Below, piece after piece: positions 8,618-17,015 of a stretch of DNA of 34,082 nt (the first letter of the stretch is position 1; the number at the start of each line of letters is the position of its first letter). A program made the position numbers and the translations under genes. The notes beneath the pieces were generated by a model. That model did no database searches, was not told where the DNA came from, and worked only from the letters and a program-made list of their open reading frames with translations. Source of the stretch: DATKRB01 sp036501425 (GTDB lineage Bacteria; Actinomycetota; Acidimicrobiia; Acidimicrobiales; RAAP-2); NCBI GenBank assembly GCA_036501425.1, contig DASYAI010000029.1, positions 1-34,082 of the forward strand, written 5' to 3'.

Positions 8618-9202
8618 ATGGCTGACCAGCTGTCCGGCAAGCACATCGTCTTCATGATCGCCAACGAAGGTGTCGAGCAGGTCGAGCTGACCCGTCCGTG
8701 GACGGCCGTGGTGCAAGCCGGGGGTCAGCCGGTGCTGGCCGCCCCCGAATCGGGCCGGGCTCAGGCGTTCAACCACCTCGACCGGGGCGACACATTCGAC
8801 GTCGACGTCACCACCGATCGGCTCCGGGTCGACGACGTCGACGGGCTGGTGCTTCCGGGCGGCGTGGCCAACCCCGATCGCCTGCGCACCGACCCCGCCG
8901 CGGTCGCCTTCGTGCGGAAGAGCTTCGAAGCCGGCACTCCCGCCGCCGTGATCTGCCACGGCCCGTGGACGTTGGTGGAGGCCGACGTCGTGCGGGATCG
9001 CCGGCTGACGTCGTGGCCGAGCCTGCGGACCGATATCCGCAATGCCGGTGGCGACTGGGTCGACGAACCGGTGGTCGTCTGCACCAACGGACCCAACCCC
9101 CTCGTCACCAGCCGCAAGCCGGACGACCTCGACGCGTTCTGCGCCGCACTGCTCGAGACGTTCGCCGCCGAGCCGGCGCGGCGCTCGACCGTCGGCGGCT
9201 GA
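8618..9202 (+). CDS. DJ-1/PfpI family protein (class I amidotransferase-like)
   Basis: Protein of 194 residues close to PfpI/YhbO-type stress proteins, which act as glyoxalases, deglycases or peptidases depending on the member. It begins with the alpha/beta strand KHIVFMIANEGVEQVELTRPW. The nucleophile elbow is AAVICHGPWTL, with the reactive cysteine followed by His. The preceding loop LVLPGGVANPDRL carries the family's glycine motif. AESGRAQAFNHLDRGDTF-like spacing is typical of this subgroup. An AAAGGGGAA ribosome site at 8605-8613 precedes ATG 8618. It converges on the desaturase gene with only eight bases between stops. Reaction and substrate are not determined. Confidence 0.9.
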   Translation: MADQLSGKHIVFMIANEGVEQVELTRPWTAVVQAGGQPVLAAPESGRAQAFNHLDRGDTFDVDVTTDRLRVDDVDGLVLPGGVANPDRLRTDPAAVAFVRKSFEAGTPAAVICHGPWTLVEADVVRDRRLTSWPSLRTDIRNAGGDWVDEPVVVCTNGPNPLVTSRKPDDLDAFCAALLETFAAEPARRSTVGG

Positions 9203-9210
9203 CCCGGGGG

Positions 9211-9954
9211 TCAGGTCGCGGCGACCCGGGCGTTGTGGCGCAGCTCGGCCAGCCGGAGTGCCACCAACAGCCGGACCACCCACCAACCGGGATCGATCTC
9301 GCCCTTGCGCATGGCGAGACGCGGCGCGGTGGCCATCGCGTGATGGTTGTTGTGCAGGCCCTCCCCGGCCACGATCCAGGCGAGCCACTGGTTGTTGGTG
9401 GCCAGGTTGGCCGAGGGCCGCTTTCCCCACCAGTGGCCCACGCCGTTGACGGCCGCGCTGCCGAGGAGGTAAATGACCGCGTACAGCCCGGCACCCACCA
9501 GGCCGACCCAGCCGAACACCACCACGAGGACCGCCGTCCCGAGGCCCAGCCCGATCAGGGCGTGGTCGAACAACCAGCGATCCCACCCATCGCGCGGCAG
9601 GTCTCGGGCATAGCGGGCCACCACCTCGGGATCCTTGGCCACCCGCCGGTAGAGCCCGACGTTGCCGAACTGGACCGTCGGGAACCCGAAGATGTAGGGG
9701 GAGTGGGGATCGCCCGGCTCGTCGGTGTGGGCATGGTGCTTGCGATGGACCGCCACCCACTGGCGCGGGCGGATCCCGGTGCCGACCCAGAGCAGCACCC
9801 GACCCACCGCCCGGGCACCGGGCCGCAGCACGACAGCCCGGTGGGCCAGCGTGCGGTGGAGGAAGACCGTGGTGACCACGAACGAGGCCTCCGACAGCAC
9901 GATGGCCAGCGCGACGGCTTCGAGCAGCGAGCTCGGAGAGCGGAGGCTGCCCAC
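9211..9954 (-). CDS. Membrane fatty acid (acyl-CoA) desaturase
   Basis: Integral-membrane di-iron desaturase of about 247 residues that would introduce a cis double bond into acyl chains. From GTG 9954 the three histidine boxes are HRTLAH (33-38), HRKHH (70-74) and HNNHH (201-205), the usual set for delta-9 desaturases. A further NGVGHWWG histidine lies before the last box. Hydrophobic segments lie at about 10-30, 43-60 and 133-167. The frame stays open to 10068, but those extra 38 residues overlap the TetR gene and look unlike a desaturase N-terminus, so GTG 9954 is preferred although its ribosome site is weak. The gene is shorter than the usual 300-plus residues. The upstream TetR gene may control it and thus membrane fluidity. 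Confidence 0.87.
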   Translation of the reverse strand: MGSLRSPSSLLEAVALAIVLSEASFVVTTVFLHRTLAHRAVVLRPGARAVGRVLLWVGTGIRPRQWVAVHRKHHAHTDEPGDPHSPYIFGFPTVQFGNVGLYRRVAKDPEVVARYARDLPRDGWDRWLFDHALIGLGLGTAVLVVVFGWVGLVGAGLYAVIYLLGSAAVNGVGHWWGKRPSANLATNNQWLAWIVAGEGLHNNHHAMATAPRLAMRKGEIDPGWWVVRLLVALRLAELRHNARVAAT

Positions 9955-10030
9955 CGAGCCAGTATGACCGGGCGGGGCGATGCCTGCATACTGCCCTGGT
10001 CCGGGGGTCCGGAGATCGCCCGGACCCCGC

Positions 10031-10651
10031 TCAGGGAAGGCCCGGCGTCCGGCCCACCCCGTGGCCACCTTGGTCGAGGAGGGCCGCGACGAGCTCGACG
10101 AGCGGCCCCTCTCCCACCGCGCTCAGCTCGTCGAACCAACCGTTGGCCCGCCCGAGAGTGATCCCCATCAGCGCCGCGACCACGACCTCGGCCCGCAGCC
10201 GCGGCTGGTCGACCCCCCGGCGGCTCAGGTCCTCGACCATCGGTTGGACCAGCCGCCGGGTCAGATGGGCCTGGGCGGCGGAGCGGATCTCCTGGGCGGT
10301 GTCGGACCGGATGAGCGCCTGGGTCACCGGGCCGACCCCGTGCCGGTCGGTCCGGCGGACGAGCGCCCGCGCCACGTCGGCCACGCTCTCGAGGTCGGGC
10401 GTCGGCTCGTCCCCCCGGGCCTCGGCCACCACCGCCGCGATGTAGAGCAGGGCCTTGCTGCCGAAGTACCGGGCGATCAATGCCGGGTCGACACCGGCTC
10501 GCTCGCCGATCTCGCGGGTGGTGGTGGCCTCGTAGCCTCGCTGACCGAAGAGGTGCTGGGCCGCTGCCAGCAAGGCCTCCTTGGTCGCAGCGGCGTCCTT
10601 GGGTCGGCCCCGCCGCACGTCGCGACCGAGCCCCGTCGAAGACGGCGTCAT
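10031..10651 (-). CDS. TetR-family transcriptional regulator
   Basis: Repressor-type protein of 206 residues. The N-terminal helix-turn-helix (about 22-66) is clear: LLAAAQHLFGQRGYEATTTR followed by EIGERAGVDPALIARYFGSK. The C-terminal ligand domain includes a TetR-like segment with LTRRLVQPMVEDL. Its ATG overlaps the exporter's stop as ATGA (10648-10651), so the two are translationally coupled. It sits between an exporter gene and a desaturase gene on the same strand and is the natural candidate to control this operon. A 9-bp direct repeat at the exporter start (12241-12262) is one possible operator. The ligand is unknown. Confidence 0.92.
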   Translation of the reverse strand: MTPSSTGLGRDVRRGRPKDAAATKEALLAAAQHLFGQRGYEATTTREIGERAGVDPALIARYFGSKALLYIAAVVAEARGDEPTPDLESVADVARALVRRTDRHGVGPVTQALIRSDTAQEIRSAAQAHLTRRLVQPMVEDLSRRGVDQPRLRAEVVVAALMGITLGRANGWFDELSAVGEGPLVELVAALLDQGGHGVGRTPGLP

Positions 10652-12249
10652 CGCGGCGGGTCCTCGACGTCGGCCTCCACGGCCTCGGTGCGCGACGAGA
10701 GCAGCGCCGCGCCCTGCGGTGGCGGCGCCACGGCGCCGTCCCGTGGCAGCGCACGGTGCTCACCCGAGGGGGCGCCGACGACGGCGACCGACGCGGGCGG
10801 CGTGGCCCGGCTCTCGCCGCCCGGCAGGAGGTAGCTCACCACGGCCGTCGCCGCGCACAACGCCGCCGCCAGGGTCAGCGTGACCCGGAACCCGCTGGCG
10901 GTCGGGAAGACATGCCCGGCTTTCGTGTAGGCCGCCAACACGGCCGCCGACAGCGCGCTGCCCACCGACAGGCCGGTGCGCTGCACCAGCTGGTAGAAGC
11001 CCATGGCGCTTCCGGTCTCGCTCGGCGGCATCGCCCGGACGATGAACCCGGGCATCGCCGCAAAGGTGAAGCCGATGCCCAGGCCCACCAGACCCGACGC
11101 CACGAACGCCTCCCACAGGGCGCGGTGCTCGACGGCGAAGAACAGGGATGCCACGGCGAAGAAGCCCGAGCCCGCCGGGATCATGCTTCGTGTCCCGAGC
11201 CGACGCTCGTAGGCCACCTGGCACCGGCTGGCCACGAAGGAACCGAACGAGAGGGGCATCAGGACCAGGCCCGAGACGATGATCGACGCGCCGAAGCCGT
11301 AGCCCGCGCTGACCGGCACCTGCACGAACTCGACGACGATGGGCAAGAAGAGGTACATGGCGAGGGCGATCAGGAATCCCGACAGGTCGGCCGTCAGCAC
11401 CGACCGGTTGGTCACCTGCCGGACGTCGATGAGCGGGTCGGCGGTGACCAGCTCATGGCGCACCCACGCCGCCACGAGCAGCACGCAGCCGGCCACCAGT
11501 CCGAGCGAGAGCGGCGACGTCCAGCCCCAGTCGCCGCCTTCGCTGAGCACCACCGAGGTGCCCACCACTGCGAGGCCCAGCGTCACCGCCCCTGGGCCGT
11601 CGAAGCGCCGGGACACCGCGGGCGAGGTGCGCGGGAGGACCACGACCGCCAGGGCGAGGGCCATGGCCACCATGATCGCCCCGAACCAGAAGGCGGCCCG
11701 GAAGTCCAGCGCGTCGGCGATGACCGAGGTGAGCGGATACCCGAGCCCGACGCCGACCGCTCCGGTCACCGACAGCACGGCGATGGCCCGGGGGGCCCCC
11801 TCGGGCGGCACCTCGCTCCGGGCGATGGCCATCGTGACCGGCAGCAATCCCAGCCCCAGCCCCTGCAGGCCCCGTCCGACGACCATGACGACGAAGCTGC
11901 CCGACAGGGCCGACACGGCGCAGCCGATGAGCACGAGCCCGAGCGCGACCTCCACCACGCGCCGCTTGGAGGGTCCGTCCGCCAGCCGGCCCATGGCCGG
12001 GGTGGCCAGCGCGCCGGTCATCAGCGCCGCCGTCAGCAACCACTCTGCCGTGCTGAGCGAGACCCCGTCCGAGCGGGCGATGGCCGGGATCAGCGGGGCG
12101 CCCAGGCTGCTCACCACCGATACCAGGCCGGTGACCACGACCAGGGTCGGCAGGGTCATCGTGGCGCGCCAGCCGGCGACCGCCGGCCCCGGGCTCGTGC
12201 CCACCGGGTCCGGCCCTCCGGGCTCGCCTCCATCAGCAAGTGATGACAT
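10648..12249 (-). CDS. MFS drug exporter, DHA2 (14-TM) type
   Basis: Major facilitator of 533 residues, a normal length for the 14-helix DHA2 group that exports drugs by proton antiport. The first helix starts TLPTLVVVTGLVSVVSS. Loop 2-3 carries the MFS motif A form GRLADGPSKRRV. Motif C-like glycines follow (VLSVTGAVGVGLGYPLT). After the last helix there is a 50-residue hydrophilic tail. ATG 12249 is used; ATG 12159, just before TM1, is an alternative. It is the first gene of the run exporter-TetR-desaturase and is divergent from the C26-GCS2 operon. A TetR regulator coupled to the exporter suggests induction by a toxic compound. Confidence 0.9.
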   Translation of the reverse strand: MSSLADGGEPGGPDPVGTSPGPAVAGWRATMTLPTLVVVTGLVSVVSSLGAPLIPAIARSDGVSLSTAEWLLTAALMTGALATPAMGRLADGPSKRRVVEVALGLVLIGCAVSALSGSFVVMVVGRGLQGLGLGLLPVTMAIARSEVPPEGAPRAIAVLSVTGAVGVGLGYPLTSVIADALDFRAAFWFGAIMVAMALALAVVVLPRTSPAVSRRFDGPGAVTLGLAVVGTSVVLSEGGDWGWTSPLSLGLVAGCVLLVAAWVRHELVTADPLIDVRQVTNRSVLTADLSGFLIALAMYLFLPIVVEFVQVPVSAGYGFGASIIVSGLVLMPLSFGSFVASRCQVAYERRLGTRSMIPAGSGFFAVASLFFAVEHRALWEAFVASGLVGLGIGFTFAAMPGFIVRAMPPSETGSAMGFYQLVQRTGLSVGSALSAAVLAAYTKAGHVFPTASGFRVTLTLAAALCAATAVVSYLLPGGESRATPPASVAVVGAPSGEHRALPRDGAVAPPPQGAALLSSRTEAVEADVEDPPR

Positions 12250-12262
12250 CGCGTGATGACAT
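12241..12262. promoter_or_regulatory. TGATGACAT direct repeat at the exporter start
   Basis: TGATGACAT occurs at 12241-12249 and again at 12254-12262, separated by CGCG. The first copy covers the exporter start codon. Within it CATC-N4-GATG forms a small imperfect dyad. The position between divergent operons and next to a TetR gene makes an operator plausible but unproven. Confidence 0.35.
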
Positions 12263-12346
12263 TAGCGCCGGAGTTTGGCTGAGCGAGCGGTCGGGGTACA
12301 GCGGGAGCAGCTCCGCAACCTTTGGCAACGAGGGGGGAACGGACTC

Positions 12347-12379
12347 GAACTGCCCCCGAGCGCGCGCCGGGGGCAGTTC
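12347..12379 (+). promoter_or_regulatory. 12-bp perfect inverted repeat upstream of the C26-GCS2 operon
   Basis: GAACTGCCCCCG at 12347-12358 is exactly repeated in reverse complement at 12368-12379 around a 9-base loop. It lies 41 bases before the ATG at 12421 and has no T run after it. It could be an operator or a leader RNA hairpin controlling the operon. A terminator for an upstream gene is unlikely because no gene ends here. Confidence 0.55.
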
Positions 12380-12420
12380 ACGTTGCTCGAGGAGCGCTGC
12401 GGGACACGAGGAGGCACGAC

Positions 12421-12459
12421 ATGGACTTCGGCCGGCCCGAGCGGGCGTCCGGCCTCTAG
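12421..12459 (+). CDS. 12-codon leader ORF or amber-interrupted N-terminus of the C26 gene
   Basis: The best ribosome site nearby, GAGGAGG at 12408-12414, is six bases before ATG 12421. It opens the 12-residue peptide MDFGRPERASGL, which ends at TAG 12457-12459. The next base begins the GTG of the peptidase C26 gene in the same frame. This is either a leader peptide with termination-reinitiation, or the true N-terminus broken by a nonsense mutation or sequencing error. Confidence 0.5.
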   Translation: MDFGRPERASGL

Positions 12460-13227
12460 GTGGCCGCCGACCGGCCGGTCATCGGGCTCACCACCCGGCG
12501 GGTAGAGACCGCCGGCCGCTTCATCGACGTGACGGAGCACGAGTACGTGAACGCCGTCGTAGGGGCCCGCGGGGTGCCCCACCTCCTACCGGTCGTGGCG
12601 GCCGACCTGGCCGAGGGTGCCCTGAGCGCGGTGGACGGGCTGATGCTGACCGGCGGAGGCGACATCGACCCCGCCCGGTTCGGCCAGGCCCGCTCGCCCC
12701 TCGCCGGGGGGATCGACGATGCTCGCGATGCCTTCGAGCTGGCTCTGGCCCGCAACGCGCTCGGTCAGGCGCTGCCGGTGCTCGGGATCTGCCGCGGCTG
12801 CCAGCTGCTCAACGTCGCTCTGGGAGGGACCCTGGTGCAGCACGTTCCCGAGGTCACCGCGTGCGAGCACCTGGTGGCCACACCGCCCCACTCCCTGGTC
12901 CATCCGGTCCGGCTCGCCCCGGGCAGCCGATTGGCCGCCGTCGTCGGAGCGACCGACCTCGCGGTCAACAGCATCCATCACCAGGCGGTGGACCGACTGG
13001 CGCCCGACCTGGTTGCCGTCGGTTGGGCCCCCGACGGCATCGTCGAGGCGCTCGAGCTGCCCGGGTGCCCGGTGCTCGCCGTCCAGTGGCATCCCGAGCA
13101 CCTGTTGGGGGATCGACGCCACGTCGCGCTCTTCGAGTGGCTGGTCGAGCGGGCCACGGAGCGGCGCCGGGCACCCTGCCCGTCGGGCCCGCCGATGGGC
13201 CGCCCACGCGAGCAGGCGCCGAAGTGA
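12460..13227 (+). CDS. Peptidase C26, class I glutamine amidotransferase-like (PuuD type)
   Basis: Gamma-glutamyl hydrolase-type protein of 255 residues. It begins RPVIGLTTRRVE, as PuuD-type enzymes do, and has MLTGGGDIDPARF, the nucleophile elbow LGICRGCQLLNVALGG (Cys111), NSIHHQAV and the catalytic VQWHPEHL (His211, Glu213). Relatives hydrolyse gamma-glutamyl amides such as gamma-glutamyl-GABA. The domain begins right after GTG 12460, which directly follows an in-frame TAG. The stop overlaps the GTG of the GCS2-type ligase (GTGA, 13224-13227), so a hydrolase and a ligase for gamma-glutamyl bonds are made together. The natural substrate is unknown. Confidence 0.9.
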   Translation: MAADRPVIGLTTRRVETAGRFIDVTEHEYVNAVVGARGVPHLLPVVAADLAEGALSAVDGLMLTGGGDIDPARFGQARSPLAGGIDDARDAFELALARNALGQALPVLGICRGCQLLNVALGGTLVQHVPEVTACEHLVATPPHSLVHPVRLAPGSRLAAVVGATDLAVNSIHHQAVDRLAPDLVAVGWAPDGIVEALELPGCPVLAVQWHPEHLLGDRRHVALFEWLVERATERRRAPCPSGPPMGRPREQAPK

Positions 13228-14402
13228 CGGGCGTGACCGGCATAGCCGGCGGCGCCGGCGGCGCCGGCGTCACCGGATCGGAGGGAGCACCCGGCGAGGT
13301 ACTGGTCGGCGTCGAGGAGGAATTCCTTCTCCTCGACGCCGACACCGCACGACCGGCCCCTCGGATCACCGAGATCCTGCCCGACGCCGCCCGGACGGCG
13401 GGCGAGAACGCCCAGCCCGAGCTCCACCGGGCCCAGATCGAGATCGCCACCGAACCGTGCCGCACCCTCGGCGCGCTGCGCGCCGAGCTGACCCGGCTCC
13501 GAGTCCAGGTGGTGGAGGCGGCGCGACGCTCGAACACGCTGGTGGTGGCGGCCGGCACCTACCCGGGGCAAATGGGGCCTCCGGGTCGCCTGGTCACCCC
13601 CGAGCCCCGGTACGAGCAGATCGCTCGGGACGCGTCGGTCCTGGGCGCCGAGCAGCTCATCTGTGGCTGCCACGTGCACGTGTCGGTCGCTCCCGAGCGG
13701 GCGGTGCCGGCGATGAACCGGGTCCGGCGCTGGCTGCCGGTCGTCCTGGCCCTGTCGGCCAACTCGCCGTTCTGGGAAGGGCAGGACACCGGGTTCTCGA
13801 GCTTCCGCACCGAGGTCTGGGTCCGGTGGCCGACGGCCGGGCCGATCGGCGGGTTCGCCTCGATGGCCGAGTACGAAGCGCTGCTCGACCGCCTGGTCGC
13901 TACCGGTGTCATCCTCGACCGGGCGATGGCCTACTGGGACGTGCGGCCCTCGCAGCGCTTCCCGACCCTTGAGGTGCGGGTGGCCGACGTGATGCCCTCG
14001 ACCGACGAGGTGGTGGCGGTCGCCGGCGTCATCCGGGCGCTCGTCGTATGGGCGGCCGAAGGGCGCGGGGGACCCGAGGCCGACCGCCCGCTACGGCCCG
14101 AGCTGCAGCGGGCGGCGAGCTGGCGAGCGGCCCGTGCCGGCCTGGGGGAAGAGTTGATCGACCCGCTTCTGGGGACCGCCGCCCCGGCGAGCGCCGCGGT
14201 GGCGCAGCTGGTGGAGCTGCTCGGGCCCACCATGGAGGAGCTCGGGGACCGCCTCGAGCTGGTCGGCCTGGTGGCCCGGTTGCTCGAGCGAGGCAACGGG
14301 GCCGATCGCCAACGACGTGCCTTTCGGCGCCGCCACGCCCTGGGCGACGTGGTCGGGGCGCTGACCCTGGACGCCGGCGGCGAGCCGCCGGGCACCGCCT
14401 GA
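13224..14402 (+). CDS. Carboxylate-amine ligase, GCS2/YbdK family
   Basis: Glutamate-cysteine ligase type 2 family protein of about 392 residues. These enzymes use ATP to join glutamate to cysteine or another amine. The domain opens VLVGVEEEFLLLDADT with the metal-binding glutamates, followed by RAQIEIATEP, GCHVHVSV, ANSPFWEGQDTGFSSFRTEV and TLEVRVADVMPSTDE, all typical of YbdK. GTG 13224 overlaps the C26 stop. The first 20 residues are a low-complexity Gly/Ala/Thr stretch, so GTG 13233 or a later codon could be the start. Mycobacterial EgtA is related, but no ergothioneine genes are present. A mature gamma-glutamyl product that the coupled hydrolase cleaves or edits is inference. Confidence 0.9.
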   Translation: MTGVTGIAGGAGGAGVTGSEGAPGEVLVGVEEEFLLLDADTARPAPRITEILPDAARTAGENAQPELHRAQIEIATEPCRTLGALRAELTRLRVQVVEAARRSNTLVVAAGTYPGQMGPPGRLVTPEPRYEQIARDASVLGAEQLICGCHVHVSVAPERAVPAMNRVRRWLPVVLALSANSPFWEGQDTGFSSFRTEVWVRWPTAGPIGGFASMAEYEALLDRLVATGVILDRAMAYWDVRPSQRFPTLEVRVADVMPSTDEVVAVAGVIRALVVWAAEGRGGPEADRPLRPELQRAASWRAARAGLGEELIDPLLGTAAPASAAVAQLVELLGPTMEELGDRLELVGLVARLLERGNGADRQRRAFRRRHALGDVVGALTLDAGGEPPGTA

Positions 14403-14403
14403 G

Positions 14404-14450
14404 CCGACGCGCCACGCCGGCCCGGGCGGCTCCGGGCCCGGGCGCGTCGG
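14404..14450. terminator. Two-tier hairpin between convergent genes
   Basis: Outer arms CCGACGCGCC (14404-14413) and GGCGCGTCGG (14441-14450) are perfectly complementary. Inside, GGCCCGG (14419-14425) pairs with CCGGGCC (14432-14438) around six bases. It sits in the 72 bases between the ends of the GCS2 gene (+) and an FtsX gene (-). It is a likely bidirectional terminator. Confidence 0.65.
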
Positions 14451-14474
14451 GGCCGCCGGCCCGGCACCGGGGCG

Positions 14475-17015
14475 TCACTCCGCCCGCAGCAACGACGTGG
14501 CGCTGACCCGGGCCGCCCGGGCTCCGGGCAACGCGGCGACCAGGTCGGCGAAGAGCAGGGTGCCCAGCCCCACCAACACCACCGTGAGCGCGGGCACCGT
14601 CGGCGAGGGCACCGCGTCGAGGCTCCGCGCGAACAGGGTCCACAGCTGGCGACCGAGGACGATCCCGAGCGGCAACCCGAGGACCACCCCGGTGACCGCG
14701 GCCACCGTGGCCTGCCAGACGATGGTCCACCCGAGCTGCCGGGGCCCCAAACCCAGCGACTTGAGCAGCGCCAGCTCGCGCCACCGCCGGCGGACCGACG
14801 CCATCAGGGTGAGCGCGAGGCCGGCCACCGCGCCGGCACCCAGGGCCGCCGCCAGGATCAACGGGGTGGAGCCGATGCTCCGGTAGTTCACGATCTGCGC
14901 CGGGCGCTGCACCCCGAGGACGACGATGTCGTTGGACGCGGCGCCGGGATCGGCGGCGAAGACCCGGTTGCCCACCTGGGCGATCCGCTGCATGTCGGCT
15001 CGCCCGGCCGCCGGGCTGACCCCGGGCCGCATGCGCACGAAGACCAGCTCGGGACCGTTGAGGTTGGCATCGGGGCTGCGGAGGACCTGGCGAAAGGGGC
15101 CCGGGAAGATCTCCTCCGAGAAGAGCGCGCCGATGCCCATCGAGGTGTGGTCGGCGATCACGCTCTCGTAGCCGACCGCGGGAAACGTGGCCGTCCCGAC
15201 GATCGTGAGCCGGGTCGGCGGGACGTAGACCGGCGCCCGGGCCTTGGTCCCGTAGCTCACGGTCACGGTCTGGCCCAGGTGCTTGTGGAGCAGGGCCAGG
15301 GTCGCCGCGCCCAGCACGATCTGGTGGTCGCCCGCCAGCGCGTGCCCCGAGAGCACGGGTGGCGCCACCGGCTCGTCGAGCGATCGGGCCATCAGGACCG
15401 GGACCGTCTGGCCGTCGATGTCCACGTTGTTGTAGTCGACGCCCGTCCACCCGGCGACCAACGGATCGCGCCGGAGCAGCGCCAGGCTCTGGGGCGGCAC
15501 GTCGTTGGTCGGGGTGAGGGCGTAGGTCCAGTTCCACCCGTAGAGGGGCGGCTCGGACACCAGCGTCTGCAGGCTGGCGGCGAAGGTGAGGCTGGCCATC
15601 ACCAGGGCGACGGCCACCACGGTGCCCACCAGCACCGAGCGGACCGGAACCGAGCGTGGTCCCGAGCCGGTCTCGAGGGCGAAGCGGACACCGACGACCC
15701 CCACGACCGGTAGCCCGGCCGAGGCCATCGCCCGGGCGACGCCCGACGTGCGCGCCGGCGCCCGGCGGCCGGCCGCCTCGCGGCGGGCGGCGCGGACCCC
15801 GAGACCGACCGCGACCGCGCCCAGCCCGATCCCGAGCGTGCCGAGCCCGGCGCCGAGCACGGTCCAGTCCCACGCCACCCCCTTGAACGGGGTGACCGGC
15901 CGCACCGGACCGAGGGGCGACAAGGGCGAGAGGCCGACCGCCACGGCCACCGCCAGCACCGAGCCGACGACCACCGCCCCCAGGATGCCGATCAGCCCGT
16001 CCGAGGCCGCCACCGCACTACCGGCCCCCAGCGCCCGCAGCACCCGGCCGTCGTCGCCGCCGGCCCGCAGCTGGCGGCCGATGGCCTGGGCGCCGAGGAT
16101 CAGGCACACCACCCCGGCGATCGCCCCGAACCCGGCCAGGGCCAGCGACTCGGGTCGAACGGCCAGCTCCACCTGGGTGACCACCCGCGCCGTCACGTGG
16201 AACTCGGCGGTGGAGTCCGGGGGGACGAGGCGCGCGATCTCCTGCTCGACCGCGGGGACATCACCGGCGCCGTGGCGCAGCTGCAGGGCGTAGAACTCGG
16301 GCGCCGCGTCCTTCGGATCGAGGGCCACCGCCTCGCGGGTCAGCGCCGGGGTCGCGTAGACCAGCCCGTAGGCCCGGTCGACGTCGTCCTGGACCACGCT
16401 GTTGTTGTCGACCGCGATCCCCGTCACCATCGCCGCCACCCGCAGCCGGGGGGGCACCGCCGCGGTCCCGAAGCCGGGCAACGACGTCTGTGCGTCGGTG
16501 TAGAGCCCGATGGGCAGTCGTTGGCCGACGTGCACCCCCAACTGGCGGGCCGCACTGGCGTCGAGGGTCACCTGATCGACCCGGTGGGAATCGGCCGCCC
16601 GACCCTGGGTGAAGGCCAGCCGGTCCTGGGCGATGAACTCCCCGTCGGTGCTCCCGACCAGGTTGATGGTCCCCAGCACGCCCAGGCGGGGTGCACCGGC
16701 CCGGGTCAGGGGCACTGCGTGGGGGACGAGCGCCGAGCCGACCCGGCGCACCTGGGGCAGCCCGGCCAGCTGCGACGTCAGGGAAGCCACCGCCGTACCG
16801 GTGGTGGCCTCGTAGACGGTGACGTTCATGTCCGACGGGTTGGTACTCGCCAGAAGAGTCGGGTACGAGGCCTGGGTCCGCCGGGCGGCGGCGACGGAGG
16901 CCATCGACACCCCGCCGGTGAGGGCAACGAGCAGGGCGATGGCGGCGTACCCGGCCCAGCGCCGGGCGAAGGTCGCCCGGAACCGGTACGCGCCCACTCG
17001 CAGCGTCTGCCTCAT
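14475..17015 (-). CDS. FtsX-like ABC permease, duplicated type (paralog 1)
   Basis: Membrane protein of 846 residues with the layout TM1, large extracellular domain, three TMs, linker, TM, second extracellular domain, three TMs, i.e. two FtsX modules. TM1 is in AGYAAIALLVALTGGVSMAS, followed by VAAARRTQASYPTLLASTNPS. The second module ends with SVRRRWRELALLKSLGLGPR (cytoplasmic loop) and three helices. The final ARAARVSATSLLRAE is typical of MacB/LolE-like permeases. ATG 17015 is preferred; the frame is open to 17225 across a repeat array that does not look coding. No ATPase gene is nearby. It is clearly homologous to the gene at 20309. Exported substrate or mechanotransmission role is unknown. 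Confidence 0.88.
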   Translation of the reverse strand: MRQTLRVGAYRFRATFARRWAGYAAIALLVALTGGVSMASVAAARRTQASYPTLLASTNPSDMNVTVYEATTGTAVASLTSQLAGLPQVRRVGSALVPHAVPLTRAGAPRLGVLGTINLVGSTDGEFIAQDRLAFTQGRAADSHRVDQVTLDASAARQLGVHVGQRLPIGLYTDAQTSLPGFGTAAVPPRLRVAAMVTGIAVDNNSVVQDDVDRAYGLVYATPALTREAVALDPKDAAPEFYALQLRHGAGDVPAVEQEIARLVPPDSTAEFHVTARVVTQVELAVRPESLALAGFGAIAGVVCLILGAQAIGRQLRAGGDDGRVLRALGAGSAVAASDGLIGILGAVVVGSVLAVAVAVGLSPLSPLGPVRPVTPFKGVAWDWTVLGAGLGTLGIGLGAVAVGLGVRAARREAAGRRAPARTSGVARAMASAGLPVVGVVGVRFALETGSGPRSVPVRSVLVGTVVAVALVMASLTFAASLQTLVSEPPLYGWNWTYALTPTNDVPPQSLALLRRDPLVAGWTGVDYNNVDIDGQTVPVLMARSLDEPVAPPVLSGHALAGDHQIVLGAATLALLHKHLGQTVTVSYGTKARAPVYVPPTRLTIVGTATFPAVGYESVIADHTSMGIGALFSEEIFPGPFRQVLRSPDANLNGPELVFVRMRPGVSPAAGRADMQRIAQVGNRVFAADPGAASNDIVVLGVQRPAQIVNYRSIGSTPLILAAALGAGAVAGLALTLMASVRRRWRELALLKSLGLGPRQLGWTIVWQATVAAVTGVVLGLPLGIVLGRQLWTLFARSLDAVPSPTVPALTVVLVGLGTLLFADLVAALPGARAARVSATSLLRAE

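Noticed and set aside
13224..14402. EgtA of an ergothioneine cluster
   Set aside because: Partner is a class I C26 hydrolase, not EgtC, and no EgtB/D/E gene is present; motifs fit YbdK.
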